Shown in pieces: positions 24,843-34,440 of a stretch of 37,557 nt of DNA (its first letter is position 1; every line of letters begins with the position of its first letter). Location: the NCBI GenBank assembly GCA_003248075.1, contig QJYK01000023.1, positions 1 through 37,557 of the forward strand, read 5' to 3'. Below the pieces are notes generated by a model. That model was not told the DNA's origin and ran no database searches. It worked only from the letters and a program-made list of their open reading frames with translations. A program made the translations under genes and the position numbers. The stretch is from Gemmatimonadota bacterium. Its GTDB lineage: Bacteria > Gemmatimonadota > Gemmatimonadetes > Longimicrobiales > Gaopeijiaceae.

Positions 24843-26798
24843 ATGTCCAACCCCACCCGTGCCGTCGGCGCCATCACCGCCATACTCACGGTCGCGTGCG
24901 GCGAGCCTGGCGGCACCGTCCGCACCGCGGGGTCCGATACCGGCGACTGGCCCCACTACGCCCACGACCTCGCGGCCACGAAGTACGCTCCTCTCGACCA
25001 GATCGACCCCTCCAACGTCTCGCAGCTGCGTGTCGCGTGGAGCTGGGAATCCGCGGACTACGACCTCCCGGAACGGTTCCCGGGCGTCGAGGTGAACCCC
25101 AACTATCAGGCCACGCCCATCAAGATCGGCGCGCGGCTGTACGTGCCCACGAACATGGGCCAGGCGGTCGCCCTGGATCCGGAGACCGGACGCGAGCTGT
25201 GGCGTTACGACCCCTATGCCTCGGGTCTGCGGGGTCGTCCCGGGGGACGCGCCAGCCGAGGCGTCGCGTACTGGTCGGAGGGAGACGGGGAGCGCGTGTT
25301 CCTGCTTTCCGGCCCGTACCTGGTGGCGCTCGACGCCGCCACCGGGATGCCCGTGCCGGAGTTCGGGGGCGGTGGTGCCGTCGACCTCGCGGACGACCCC
25401 GACCAGCGGGTCGAGACGTTCGAGTGGACCTCGGCGCCCATGGTCGTGCGCGACGTGGTGATCGTGGGGGCCACGGCGATGACGCCGACTCGCAACTGGA
25501 AGACCGCGCCACCGGGCTACGTGCGCGCCTACGACGTGCGCACGGGTGCGCTGCGCTGGCGCTTCAACCCCATCCCCGAGCCCGGTGACCCGGCCATCGA
25601 GACCTGGGCGGACTCGTCCTGGGCATACTCGGGAAACGGGAACGTCTGGACGCTCATGAGCGCGGACGAGGAGCTGGGACACGTCTATCTGCCGCTCAAG
25701 ACGACGACGAACGACTGGTACGGTGGACATCGCCTGGGGGACAACCTGTACGGGGAGAGCGTCGCCGCGGTGGACGCGGAGACCGGAGCGCTGCTCTGGC
25801 ACTTCCAGATGGTCCACCACGGGCTTTGGGACTACGATCCGCCGGCCGCGCCCAACCTCCTGGACGTGGTCGTCGACGGGCGCCCGGTCAAGATGCTCGC
25901 CCAGGTGACGAAGCAGGCCTTCGTGTTCGCCTTCGACCGGGAGACCGGCCGGCCGGTCTGGCCGATCGAGGAGCGGCCCGTCCCGGCGTCCGACGTGCCG
26001 GGTGAGGTGGCGGCGGCGACCCAACCGTTCCCCACGCGCCCCGCTCCCTTCGACCGTCAGGGCATCACGACCGACGACCTGATCGACTTCACGCCGGAGC
26101 TCCGTGCCGAGGCGGAGCGCATTGTTTCCGGCTTCGTGTACGGTCCGATGTTCACACCGCCGTCCGTGAGGGACGACCGTCCGGGCGGCACGCAGGGGAC
26201 GATCCTCATGCCGGGATGGGTCGGTGGGGCGAACTGGGGCGGGGCCGCGGTGGATCCGGAGACGGGCGTGCTCTACGTCCCGTCGGTGACCTCGCCCAAC
26301 GTGACCGCGCTGGTCGCGCCGAACCCGGACAGCTCCGACTTCAACTTCGTGCGGGGCCTCCCCAGGGAGGTGCCGATGCCCCGCGGGCTCCCGATCCTCA
26401 AACCGCCCTACGGTCGCATCACCGCCATCGACATGCATACGGGTGAGCACCTGTGGATGCGCCCCAACGGGCCCGGGCCGCGCGACCATCCGGACCTGCG
26501 TGGGCTCGACCTGCCGTGGCTCGGGCAGCGCGGGCGCGCCGCGCCCCTGCTCACGAAGACCCTCCTGTTCGTCGGCGAGGGCTCCGAGGCAGCGCTGTCC
26601 ATCCTGTCGGTCGCAGGAGGAAAGGCGTTCCGGGCGTGGGACAAGGCGACCGGGGACCTGCTCTGGGAGGTGTCCCTGGAGGCCGGCACGTCGGGGGCGC
26701 CGATGACCTACCTGGCCGGGGGCAGGCAGTATGTCGTGGTGGCCATCGGCGACCGGGCCACCCCCGGTCGACTCGTCGCCTTCGCGCTCCCGGACTGA
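24843..26798 (+). CDS. PQQ-dependent dehydrogenase (quinoprotein, lipoprotein)
   Basis: I start at ATG 24843, where a short lipoprotein signal (ITAILTVACG, Cys about 19) begins. The frame runs further upstream without a signal. The 651-residue protein is an eight-bladed quinoprotein propeller with repeated W-type blades such as VALDPETGRELWRYDP, VAAVDAETGALLWHFQ and GGAAVDPETGVLYVPS. DWPHYAHDLAATKYAPLDQI at the start and NPNYQATPI are typical. The vicinal Cys pair of methanol-type enzymes is absent, which fits the membrane glucose dehydrogenase-like group. It would oxidise a sugar or alcohol in the periplasm and pass electrons to a quinone or cytochrome; no partner cytochrome gene is adjacent. 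It is convergent with the small membrane protein gene (8 nt). Confidence 0.9.
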   Translation: MSNPTRAVGAITAILTVACGEPGGTVRTAGSDTGDWPHYAHDLAATKYAPLDQIDPSNVSQLRVAWSWESADYDLPERFPGVEVNPNYQATPIKIGARLYVPTNMGQAVALDPETGRELWRYDPYASGLRGRPGGRASRGVAYWSEGDGERVFLLSGPYLVALDAATGMPVPEFGGGGAVDLADDPDQRVETFEWTSAPMVVRDVVIVGATAMTPTRNWKTAPPGYVRAYDVRTGALRWRFNPIPEPGDPAIETWADSSWAYSGNGNVWTLMSADEELGHVYLPLKTTTNDWYGGHRLGDNLYGESVAAVDAETGALLWHFQMVHHGLWDYDPPAAPNLLDVVVDGRPVKMLAQVTKQAFVFAFDRETGRPVWPIEERPVPASDVPGEVAAATQPFPTRPAPFDRQGITTDDLIDFTPELRAEAERIVSGFVYGPMFTPPSVRDDRPGGTQGTILMPGWVGGANWGGAAVDPETGVLYVPSVTSPNVTALVAPNPDSSDFNFVRGLPREVPMPRGLPILKPPYGRITAIDMHTGEHLWMRPNGPGPRDHPDLRGLDLPWLGQRGRAAPLLTKTLLFVGEGSEAALSILSVAGGKAFRAWDKATGDLLWEVSLEAGTSGAPMTYLAGGRQYVVVAIGDRATPGRLVAFALPD

Positions 26799-26805
26799 GC
26801 GCGGG

Positions 26806-27405
26806 TCACGGGGTCGGGCGGGCGAACCTGCGGCGCACCGCCATGTACGCGAGCCCCGCCGCCAGACACACCGGCAGGAGCACCAGGAAGAGACCGAGCA
26901 CGGGGCCGCGTCCGCCGAAGAAGGCCATGGATCCCCCGAGGAAGAAGTCCAGCGCGAGCGCCGCTACAGCGCACGCGAGGACGGCTCGGAGATCTCGCGC
27001 GAGCGCCCAACCCGCGAAGGCACCCACCGGGACGCCGAAGAGGGAGATCCAGATCACCGGCAGAGCCGCCCGGAAGCTGGCGACTGGGGGGAATGGACCC
27101 AGAAGGAGGCCCGCGATCTCGTACGGCACCAACGTCGCCCACAGGATCGCCCCGAGCGCCAACCCGCCCAGCTCGTCGGAGCGCACCGGGCGTCGCGCGT
27201 GCACACGGCGCACCGCCCAGGCCAGCGCCGCGGCGAACGCCAGCACGTGGACGAGACCCTCGAGGAAGACACTCGGGACGTTGGCGATCCAGAACGTGTG
27301 GAAGACCCCGAACGTCAACATCCCGAGCAGGCCGGCGACGGTCCCGGCGGCGAAGTCGACGCGGAACGGTGGTGTAGGCGTCTGGCCGACACCCACCGGG
27401 CTCAT
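26806..27405 (-). CDS. Small integral membrane protein, six predicted helices, unknown
   Basis: The start ATG (27403-27405) overlaps the TGA of the upstream peptidase gene (ATGA), so translation is coupled. The 199-residue product has six hydrophobic segments (GTVAGLLGMLTFGVFHTFW, FLEGLVHVLAFAAALAWAV, LALGAILWATLVPYEIAGLL, VIWISLFGVPVGAFAGWALA, AVLACAVAALALDFFLGG, PVLGLFLVLLPVCLAAGLAY) and a basic C-terminal tail. I recognise no family. Its tight coupling to an exported S9 peptidase suggests a linked role, for example in handling its products. Confidence 0.7.
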   Translation of the reverse strand: MSPVGVGQTPTPPFRVDFAAGTVAGLLGMLTFGVFHTFWIANVPSVFLEGLVHVLAFAAALAWAVRRVHARRPVRSDELGGLALGAILWATLVPYEIAGLLLGPFPPVASFRAALPVIWISLFGVPVGAFAGWALARDLRAVLACAVAALALDFFLGGSMAFFGGRGPVLGLFLVLLPVCLAAGLAYMAVRRRFARPTP

Positions 27406-29654
27406 GGCTCGCGACGTCCGGGAGCCGGCTGGCCGACACCCTCGTCTGTCACCCGCGCCCCCGCGTTCCACAGCCGGCGCCTCAGAAAGTCGTCCGTGGC
27501 ACCGAAGGCGGTGAGCCAACGCTTGAAGAGGAGCGAGTCGTGGACGTCGTCCGGGAAGACGATCAGCTCGAAGGGGACGTCGCGCTGGCGCAGCAGCTGC
27601 ACCAGGCCCACGGTCTGACTGAAGTCCACGTTGCGGTCGTCGTCGCCGTGGATGAGGAGCACCGGCGAAGTCCACGAGTCGATGGCCGCGATCGCGGACG
27701 ACCGGTACGCGACGCTTTGCCGGTCCGTGGGGTCGCCGTACAGGTGCACGCCAGCCATGTCCACACCGGCGCGGAAGACGTCGGAGTTCCGGGCCAGCGC
27801 CTGCGCCGTGAGGATGCCACCGTACGAGAGCCCCCAGAGGCCCACACGGTCGGGATCGACGTCGGGTCGCGACTGGAGGTACTTCCCTGCGGCGAGAATG
27901 TCCTGGTACTCGGTGTTCCCCTCGCGGCCGCGCCCGGGTGCTTCCCGGAACTCACGGCCATAGCCGATGCCGCTCCGGTAGTTGACCGACATGACGACGT
28001 AACCCTGCGACGCCAGGTACTGATTGATGCCGTACGCCATGTGGTAGAAGTGCATGTAGTGGTACCCGAGCAGCATCTGCCGGCGCGACCCTCCGTGGAT
28101 GAAGATCACGGCTGGCCTCCGCTCGCCGGACCGCAGGTCCGGTGGCAGGAAGAGCTGGTTGTGGAACTCGAGCCCGTCCGGTGCGGTCAGCGTCACGTTC
28201 TTTGGGACCACGTGCGCGGCGGCCGGAAAGTCCGCCGACAGGGCGGTGATCACCCGGGCGGACCCGCCGCGCGCGGGGACGACCGCCACCGACTGAGGGC
28301 GCTTGGCATCCGCGTACAGCACGGCGACACGATCTCCGGATGCCAGAGCGGCCGGGTACGTCTCGATGCCGCTCCCCTCGGTAAGCTTACTGGCGCGGCC
28401 ACCCGAGACCGGAACGCTCCAGAGGTCCCGATGGTCGATGTCGTCCACGTTCGATGCGTAGAACAGCGTCGACCCGTCGGAGGAGAAGGCCACCTGCTCG
28501 ACGAAGCCGTCGCCGGGCGTGAGCTCCAGGGGCGTCGCTTCGGGGCTCTCGACGGAGATCGAGAACCAATGCCGCCAGTTCTCCGGCTCGGCCTCGAAGA
28601 CGATCCGGTCTCCGGCCCAGTGGATCTGGCGGATGTCGTTGAAGCCACGCTCGTCCGGCGGCGCCGCCCACAGCCGGCCTCCTTCGCCTGTTGTCGCGTC
28701 GGCGATCCAGATCTCCAGCGCGTGTCCGCCCCGGAACCGCGAATCGAACAAACCGGCGGGCGGAGCGTCGGCCGAGTCGGCCGCGGACCCTCCGGGGCGA
28801 CGGCCGCCACCTCCGAATCGACCGGCGGAGGGGTCCGCGCCGAACGCCAGCCCGGGCCGACGCAGATACGCGATCCGGGTCCCGTCGGGCGACCACGTCG
28901 GTGACGAATCGCGGTCGACCCCGGGCGCCAGGTAGGTGATCGCCGGACTGCGCGCATCGTAGACGCCGATGAATGCATGATCGTCGCGACGGCTGACGAA
29001 CGCGACCCGAGAGCCGTCCGGGGACCAGGTCGGGTCCGTGTTGTCGCCGTACGCGCGGAAGAAGGGCTCGCCGTTCGGCTCGCCGGCGCGGAGCCCGGAG
29101 CCGATCGGCGCGCGCTGGATCTGTCCATCCCGTGCGAAGGCGATCCACCGGCCGTCCGGTGAGAGCGCGTAGTCGCGTACGTCCGCCACGCGCCACGCGT
29201 TGCCACCCGACGTCGCGACGGCCCATACCGCGCGCTCGCCGCCGCGGGGGTCGGAGGTGGGGTTGGCGATCCACCCGTCACGATTGGGAGCGTGCCCGCG
29301 CACGAACGTGACCAGCGCCCCGTCGTCCGTGATGCTCAGCTCGGTCAGGTCGATGCCGTCGTCTTCCAGGAAGCCCGTCAGGCGGACGGGAGTGAAATCC
29401 GGAGGCGTCGCCGTATAGACGTTGCGCATGCCACGCTGGTATTCGATCCACGCGATGCGATCCGTGGCGTGGGCCGAGACCAACTCGTAGGGGAAGCCGG
29501 GGCCGAGGATCTGCTCGATGGTGGGCCGGCTCTGGGCTCGGGCGCCCCACGGCGCGAGGAGGACCGCGGTCGCGATGATCGCGAGCCTGGCGCGGCCAGA
29601 TGCCTGCGGACGGAGGGGGTCGGAGCGGCGGGCGTTCGGGTCGGTGGTACGCAT
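27402..29654 (-). CDS. Exported S9 peptidase, dipeptidyl-peptidase IV-like
   Basis: The start is ATG 29654 after GGAGG; the frame opens earlier but the signal peptide (RARLAIIATAVLLAPWGARA) decides. The 750-residue protein has an N-terminal beta-propeller (about 50-480) with TolB/WD-like repeats such as YALSPDGRWIAFARDG, PTWSPDGSRVAFVSR and AFSSDGSTLFYASN. A C-terminal alpha/beta hydrolase domain follows, with S610 in GLWGLSYGG, D673 in HGDDDRNVDF and H705 in DDVHDSLLF. This is the full prolyl oligopeptidase triad. It would cleave short peptides in the periplasm, probably with N-terminal dipeptide release if it is DPP-IV-like. A Gly/Ser-rich insert (about 278-300) sits in the propeller. It is coupled to the small membrane protein and divergent from an ADOP permease. 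Confidence 0.93.
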   Translation of the reverse strand: MRTTDPNARRSDPLRPQASGRARLAIIATAVLLAPWGARAQSRPTIEQILGPGFPYELVSAHATDRIAWIEYQRGMRNVYTATPPDFTPVRLTGFLEDDGIDLTELSITDDGALVTFVRGHAPNRDGWIANPTSDPRGGERAVWAVATSGGNAWRVADVRDYALSPDGRWIAFARDGQIQRAPIGSGLRAGEPNGEPFFRAYGDNTDPTWSPDGSRVAFVSRRDDHAFIGVYDARSPAITYLAPGVDRDSSPTWSPDGTRIAYLRRPGLAFGADPSAGRFGGGGRRPGGSAADSADAPPAGLFDSRFRGGHALEIWIADATTGEGGRLWAAPPDERGFNDIRQIHWAGDRIVFEAEPENWRHWFSISVESPEATPLELTPGDGFVEQVAFSSDGSTLFYASNVDDIDHRDLWSVPVSGGRASKLTEGSGIETYPAALASGDRVAVLYADAKRPQSVAVVPARGGSARVITALSADFPAAAHVVPKNVTLTAPDGLEFHNQLFLPPDLRSGERRPAVIFIHGGSRRQMLLGYHYMHFYHMAYGINQYLASQGYVVMSVNYRSGIGYGREFREAPGRGREGNTEYQDILAAGKYLQSRPDVDPDRVGLWGLSYGGILTAQALARNSDVFRAGVDMAGVHLYGDPTDRQSVAYRSSAIAAIDSWTSPVLLIHGDDDRNVDFSQTVGLVQLLRQRDVPFELIVFPDDVHDSLLFKRWLTAFGATDDFLRRRLWNAGARVTDEGVGQPAPGRREP

Positions 29655-29812
29655 GGGAGCCTCCGGCGGTGCGCGACGACCCATCACCGTAGGGGTCGGG
29701 GGGCGGGCCGGCAACGCCGCCCATGGCTCGTGGATCGGTAGGCGAAACCGCCTGCCCGCTCCCCTCGTCGGGTCCCGCAGACCCTTCCGTCCGAAGCGAG
29801 AGAGGTGCGCCC

Positions 29813-32284
29813 GTGGAAACGCTGCTGCGCGACGTTCGCGCCGGCCTGCGATCGGCCTGGAAGGAGAAGACGTTCAGCACCACTGTGCTGGTGACGCTGG
29901 CGGTCTGCATCGGAGCGAACGTCGCGATCTTCGGTGTGGTCCACCGGGTGCTCCTCGAGCCGCTTCCGTTCCGCCAACCGGACCGGCTGGTCACGCTGTA
30001 CAACGTCTACCCGGGTGCGGCGGTGGGCAGAGGCGAGAACGGCTCCGTGGATTTCTTCCAGCGGCGCGAGCACGTGACCGCCTTCGAGGAGGTGGCCCTC
30101 TACCAGGGCTCGGGCAGCACCGTGGGTGAGCAGGGAAGCACCGAGCGCATCTCCTCCATGCGGGTGACGCCCTCGTTCTTTCCGCTTCTCGGAGTCGAGG
30201 CTGCCCTCGGGCGCACCTTCACCGAGGACGAGATGGAGGTCGGCAACGAGTACGAGGTCGTCCTCACGCACGCCTTCTGGCTGGAGCGCTATGGGGGCGC
30301 GACGGACGTGGTGGGCCGCGAGCTGCGCGTGGACGCCCGTCCCTACGAGGTGGTCGGCGTTCTTCCCACCGGCTTCGTCATGCCGACCAGGCCGGAGACG
30401 CGATTCTTCATGCCCCTGGCCTTCGACGAGCGCGCACGCCAGATGGACGCGTGGCACTCGAACAACTACTCAATGATCGCGCGCTTGGCGCCCGGGGCCA
30501 CCTTGGAGCAGGCGAGGGCTCAGAACGAGGCGCTCAACCAGGCGCTGATCGACGAGTGGCCGGTCCCGAACGGCAGGCAGCTCCTGGAGGACGCAGGGTA
30601 CCGTACGGTGGTCGAGCCGACCCAGGACGATCTCGTCCGGGATGCCCGTGCGCCGCTCTACCTGCTGTGGGCGGGTGTCGGCTTCGTCCTCCTCATCGGC
30701 TGTGTCAATGTCGCCAACCTGATGCTGGCCCGGGCGCACGATCGCGCCGGAGAGGTCGCGACACGCCTCGCGCTCGGTGCGCCCCGCGCCCTGGTGGCTC
30801 GGCAGCTCCTCACGGAGGCGGTGTTGCTGGGAGTGCTCGGAGGCCTGGCGGGGATGGGGGCGGGGGCCGTGGGCATCCGGTTGCTCAAGACCATCGGGGC
30901 CGCGGACCTGCCCATGGGCACCGAGATCGGCGTGGACGGCACGGTGGTGGCGTTCACGCTCGCGCTCGCGGTGGGAGCGGGACTGCTGTTCGGCGCGATC
31001 CCGATGGCCCAGGTGATGCGGGGTGATCTTTCCCCTGTGTTCCGCACGGACTCGCGCACGGGGACCGCGAGCCGGCGCGCCGTCCTGCTGAGGAGCGGGC
31101 TCGTGACGGGCCAGGTCGCGCTGGCGTTCATCATGCTGATCGGCGCGGGGCTCATGCTCGTGAGCTTTCGGGCCGCGCTGACGGTGGACCCGGGCTTCGA
31201 CGCCGACGATCTCCTAACCGCGTACGTGTCGCTCCCTTCGGTCCGCTATCCCGACGCGCAGGCCAGGCGGACGTTCGCCGACGAGCTCCTGCCCCGCCTG
31301 AGCGCCATCCCGGGCGTGGCCGCGGCGAGCGCGACCGCCCAGCTCCCGTTCTCGGGCGACTTCTCGAGCAGCGTCGCCATGCCGGAGTGGTACGTTCCCA
31401 AGCCGGGCGAATCGCTGCTCTCGCCGCTGTCGAGCTTCGTGGCACCCGGCTACTTCGAGACCATGGGCATCGAGCTGGTGGAGGGACGAACGCTCGAGGA
31501 GTCCGACGGCCCCGAGTCGACCAACGCGATCGTGCTCGACGAGTGGCTCGCCAAGCGGTATTGGCCCGACCGCAGCCCGCTGGGTGACCGGATGCTCTAC
31601 GGCGCGGTGCCCGGGATGGACTCCATACCACCCGAGAACCTGTACACCATCGTCGGGGTGGTGAAGACCATTCGGCACAACGATCTGACGGCTCCGGCGT
31701 CGCACCACACGGGCGCCTACTACTTCTCGATCCGACAGCGGCCGCGTTCGTTCCTGACCCTCGTCGTGCGCGGCGCGGGTGACGTGACGGGGCTCACCCC
31801 GGCGATTCGCCAGGTGCTGTCCTCCATCGATCCCGAGCTGCCCCTGTTCGGCGTTCAGACCATGCAATCCCGGATCGACGCGTCCCTCGCCGCTCGGCGT
31901 ATCCCCCTCCAGCTGATGGGCGTATTTGCTGCGGTCGCGCTCTTCCTGGCAGCGGTGGGCATCTACGGCGCCCTGGCCTACACGGTATCTCAGCGCAGCC
32001 GTGAGATCGGCATTCGCATGGCCATGGGGAGCACGCCGCGTGACGTGTTCCGATCGGTCGTCGTGCAGGGAGCCCGGGTGACCCTGGCCGGCCTCCTCAT
32101 CGGAGCGGGCGTCGCCCTGGGGCTGACCCGCCTCATGCGTTCGCTCCTCTATGGCGTCGAGCCCGCGGATCCGAGGGTCATGGTGTCCGTGGCCCTCATC
32201 CTGGGCGCCGTGGGCCTGGCCGCCTGCGTGCTACCCGCGCGGCGCGCGACCTCCGTGGATCCGGTGAAGGCGTTGACAGGATAG
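29813..32284 (+). CDS. ADOP-type duplicated permease (MacB/FtsX family), without PadR
   Basis: I start at GTG 29813, after GAGAGGTG. The frame reads back to 29723 without features. The 823-residue protein starts with the permease core directly: VETLLRDVRAGLRSAWKEK, then TVLVTLAVCIGANVAIFGVV, VLLEPLPFRQPDRLVTLYN, VLLIGCVNVANLMLARA, RLALGAPRALVARQLLTE and a second half ending LYGVEPADPRVMV and CVLPARRATSVDPVKALTG. It lacks the N-terminal cytoplasmic region and the PadR partner of the other ADOP gene. As with other orphan permeases, no ATPase gene is adjacent. Function is inferred to be envelope transport or export only by family. It lies divergent from the S9 peptidase with 158 nt between, which may hold a shared promoter region. 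Confidence 0.92.
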   Translation: METLLRDVRAGLRSAWKEKTFSTTVLVTLAVCIGANVAIFGVVHRVLLEPLPFRQPDRLVTLYNVYPGAAVGRGENGSVDFFQRREHVTAFEEVALYQGSGSTVGEQGSTERISSMRVTPSFFPLLGVEAALGRTFTEDEMEVGNEYEVVLTHAFWLERYGGATDVVGRELRVDARPYEVVGVLPTGFVMPTRPETRFFMPLAFDERARQMDAWHSNNYSMIARLAPGATLEQARAQNEALNQALIDEWPVPNGRQLLEDAGYRTVVEPTQDDLVRDARAPLYLLWAGVGFVLLIGCVNVANLMLARAHDRAGEVATRLALGAPRALVARQLLTEAVLLGVLGGLAGMGAGAVGIRLLKTIGAADLPMGTEIGVDGTVVAFTLALAVGAGLLFGAIPMAQVMRGDLSPVFRTDSRTGTASRRAVLLRSGLVTGQVALAFIMLIGAGLMLVSFRAALTVDPGFDADDLLTAYVSLPSVRYPDAQARRTFADELLPRLSAIPGVAAASATAQLPFSGDFSSSVAMPEWYVPKPGESLLSPLSSFVAPGYFETMGIELVEGRTLEESDGPESTNAIVLDEWLAKRYWPDRSPLGDRMLYGAVPGMDSIPPENLYTIVGVVKTIRHNDLTAPASHHTGAYYFSIRQRPRSFLTLVVRGAGDVTGLTPAIRQVLSSIDPELPLFGVQTMQSRIDASLAARRIPLQLMGVFAAVALFLAAVGIYGALAYTVSQRSREIGIRMAMGSTPRDVFRSVVVQGARVTLAGLLIGAGVALGLTRLMRSLLYGVEPADPRVMVSVALILGAVGLAACVLPARRATSVDPVKALTG

Positions 32285-32335
32285 CCGGGCACCGCCGACC
32301 GTGGGGCCCGAACGCGCCTTCCGCCCGGAGCTCCC

Positions 32336-33811
32336 ATGACGCGCAGCCGATTCCCGTCCGCCCCGCCCGTCACGGTGGGAGCCGTCATCGCCCTCACCGG
32401 CATCGTTCCGCTGCCGCTCTCCGCCCGGCAGGTCCTCGCCGGCGCCGACGGATCGCAGTTCGTCGTGCGCGGTGGACTCCTTTGGGACGGAACCGGAGAC
32501 GGCGCACGTCCCAACCCGGGGGTCCTGATCGCGAACGGGACGATCATGGCCGTGGGGGTGGACGTGTCCGCGCTGTCCTCCGACGTCGCTCGGCTCGATC
32601 TACCGGACGACGCGTTCGTCATGCCCGGCCTCTTCGATCTGCACGCCCACTACGCCGTCGACCTCTTCGGCGAGGGCCGCGTCGACGAGTACACGGTCAA
32701 TCCGGTGCTCTTCCTCGCGAACGGTGTGACCTCCACCTTTCCGGCCGGTGAGGTGGATCCGGCAGAGGCGCGGCGGGGCCGCGAGCGGATCGCCCGCGGA
32801 GAGATCCCGGGCCCGAGGATCTACAGCTCGGGGCCGTACTGGGGGACCGCACGCCCCGGTTGGCGTCCGGACGCGATGACGCCGGACTCGATCCGGGCCG
32901 AGGCCGAGTACTGGGCGCTCCACGGCGCACGGGGCTTCAAGGCCAAGGGCATCCGCCCCGAGCAACTCCGCGTGATCATCGACGTGGCCCACGAGCACGG
33001 CCTGACCGTCACCGGGCACCTCGACTCGGGGTTCCGTGGGAGCGTGAACCCTGCGGACGCGATACGGATGGGGATCGACCGGATCGAGCACTTCCTCGGC
33101 GGGGAGGCGCTTCCCGCGGCACGGTCGGCCTACGCGTCGCTGGAGGCGCTGGACCTGGACGACGTCACGGCCGCGGCTCAGATCCGCGACCAGGCCCTCC
33201 TCTTCCTGGACCACGGGGCCTACTTCGACGCAACGCTCAGCGCCTACGGGTACTTCGCCGACCGGGAGCCGGAGGTGTTCGGGTACTGGGCGGACGAGCT
33301 GGGCTTCCTGACGCCCTATGCGCGCTCCGTGGTCGAGTCCCGGCTCCCGCGCGCGCCCCTGGAGCAGTTCAGGCGCATCTATTACGTGAAGAGGCGCACC
33401 GTGAAGGCCTTCTACGACGCGGGCGGGGGGGACCATCTGACCCTCGGGACGGATCACCCGAGCTGGGGCGAGTTCTGGAGCGGCTTCGGCGCCCACCGCG
33501 AGCTCCATGCGATGGTGCGCGCCGGCATCCCGAACGCGGCCGCGCTTCGCGCCGCCACCATCAACGCCGCCCGCGCGTTCGGAGTCTCGGGGCGACTGGG
33601 CACGGTGGAGCCGGGAAAGTACGCCGACCTCCTGATCCTCCGTGGCAACCCGCTCACGGACATCAGGGCCACCAGGAGCGCGTACCGCGTTGTGAAGGCC
33701 GGCCGGGCCTACGATCCCGTGGCGCTCTTCGAGTCGGTGAGGGGGAAGATGGGGCCCGCCAGCGTCGCAGAGGCGGACTGGTGGAAGGGGAACACGCGGC
33801 TCGGCCGGTGA
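32336..33811 (+). CDS. Exported metal-dependent amidohydrolase
   Basis: The 491-residue protein starts at ATG 32336 (GGAG upstream) and has a short signal-like segment (VTVGAVIALTGIVPLPLSA). The amidohydrolase core has the metal ligands in order: HAH (103-105) in FDLHAHYAVDL, K202 or K204 in GFKAKGI (possibly a carboxylated Lys), H228 in VTGHLDS, H252 in DRIEHFLGG, and D373 in LTLGTDHPSWGEF. N- and C-terminal strands (RGGLLWDGTGDGA; GTVEPGKYADLLILRGNPL) form the typical beta-sandwich. This group includes prolidase- and imidazolonepropionase-like enzymes, and the substrate cannot be called. The stop overlaps the GTG of the next gene (GTGA), so it is coupled to a small membrane protein. Confidence 0.9.
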   Translation: MTRSRFPSAPPVTVGAVIALTGIVPLPLSARQVLAGADGSQFVVRGGLLWDGTGDGARPNPGVLIANGTIMAVGVDVSALSSDVARLDLPDDAFVMPGLFDLHAHYAVDLFGEGRVDEYTVNPVLFLANGVTSTFPAGEVDPAEARRGRERIARGEIPGPRIYSSGPYWGTARPGWRPDAMTPDSIRAEAEYWALHGARGFKAKGIRPEQLRVIIDVAHEHGLTVTGHLDSGFRGSVNPADAIRMGIDRIEHFLGGEALPAARSAYASLEALDLDDVTAAAQIRDQALLFLDHGAYFDATLSAYGYFADREPEVFGYWADELGFLTPYARSVVESRLPRAPLEQFRRIYYVKRRTVKAFYDAGGGDHLTLGTDHPSWGEFWSGFGAHRELHAMVRAGIPNAAALRAATINAARAFGVSGRLGTVEPGKYADLLILRGNPLTDIRATRSAYRVVKAGRAYDPVALFESVRGKMGPASVAEADWWKGNTRLGR

Positions 33812-34356
33812 GCGCGCTGAGCGAGGCCGACCTCGCCGTGGTCCTGGAGGCGCTCGAGGAGCTGCGGGCGGCGCCGCCTCCCCGGGACCTGGCGCCCATC
33901 GGCTGCGTGATGGGGCTGCCGGGGGTGCTGCTCCTCCTGGTTCTGCCGATCGCCGGGAGAAGGCTCGGCATCACCAACGGGGCCGCGGCGGTCGTCGCCG
34001 GCGTGGGGATCGTCCTCCTCCTTTTCGGTCTCGCACTCTGGTACGCGTCGCCGGGCCAGGCGCGTGCGCATGCGGTCGCAGCATCGGAAGCGGCCCTGCG
34101 CAGGCTCGAGGCGTGGGACCCGCGCACCGGCGCGCGTGAGGAGGCCCTGCGGGCCGCGACCCTCCTGGTACGCTCGGGCCATGCCATCCACGGGGGTTCG
34201 CCCGCGCGGGTCGTGGACACCGACGAGGCGCGGCGGAGGCTCGGGCCCATGACGGTCCTGGTCGAGGACGTCGAGGAAGCCCTCGTGGACGCCGGCGGCG
34301 CGCTGCGACTCTTCACGCCGGCGGACCGGCCGGAGGGCGTGGGCGATGCCGACTGA
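33808..34356 (+). CDS. Small two-helix membrane protein, unknown
   Basis: The GTG start overlaps the amidohydrolase stop by 4 nt (GTGA), giving 182 residues. Two membrane helices lie near residues 28-50 (GCVMGLPGVLLLLVLPIAG) and 59-81 (VVAGVGIVLLLFGLALWYA). A soluble C-terminal region follows (VAASEAALRRLEAWDPRTGA, then VLVEDVEEALVDAGGALR). I recognise no family. The overlap suggests it is produced in fixed ratio with the amidohydrolase. Confidence 0.65.
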   Translation: MSALSEADLAVVLEALEELRAAPPPRDLAPIGCVMGLPGVLLLLVLPIAGRRLGITNGAAAVVAGVGIVLLLFGLALWYASPGQARAHAVAASEAALRRLEAWDPRTGAREEALRAATLLVRSGHAIHGGSPARVVDTDEARRRLGPMTVLVEDVEEALVDAGGALRLFTPADRPEGVGDAD

Positions 34357-34440
34357 CGCGACGCGTGCGCCGAGGACGTCGGGGGCACAGATTCACCACC
34401 CGTTCGTGCTTGCCGTCCTGCCCCAACGCCGAGGACCGAG

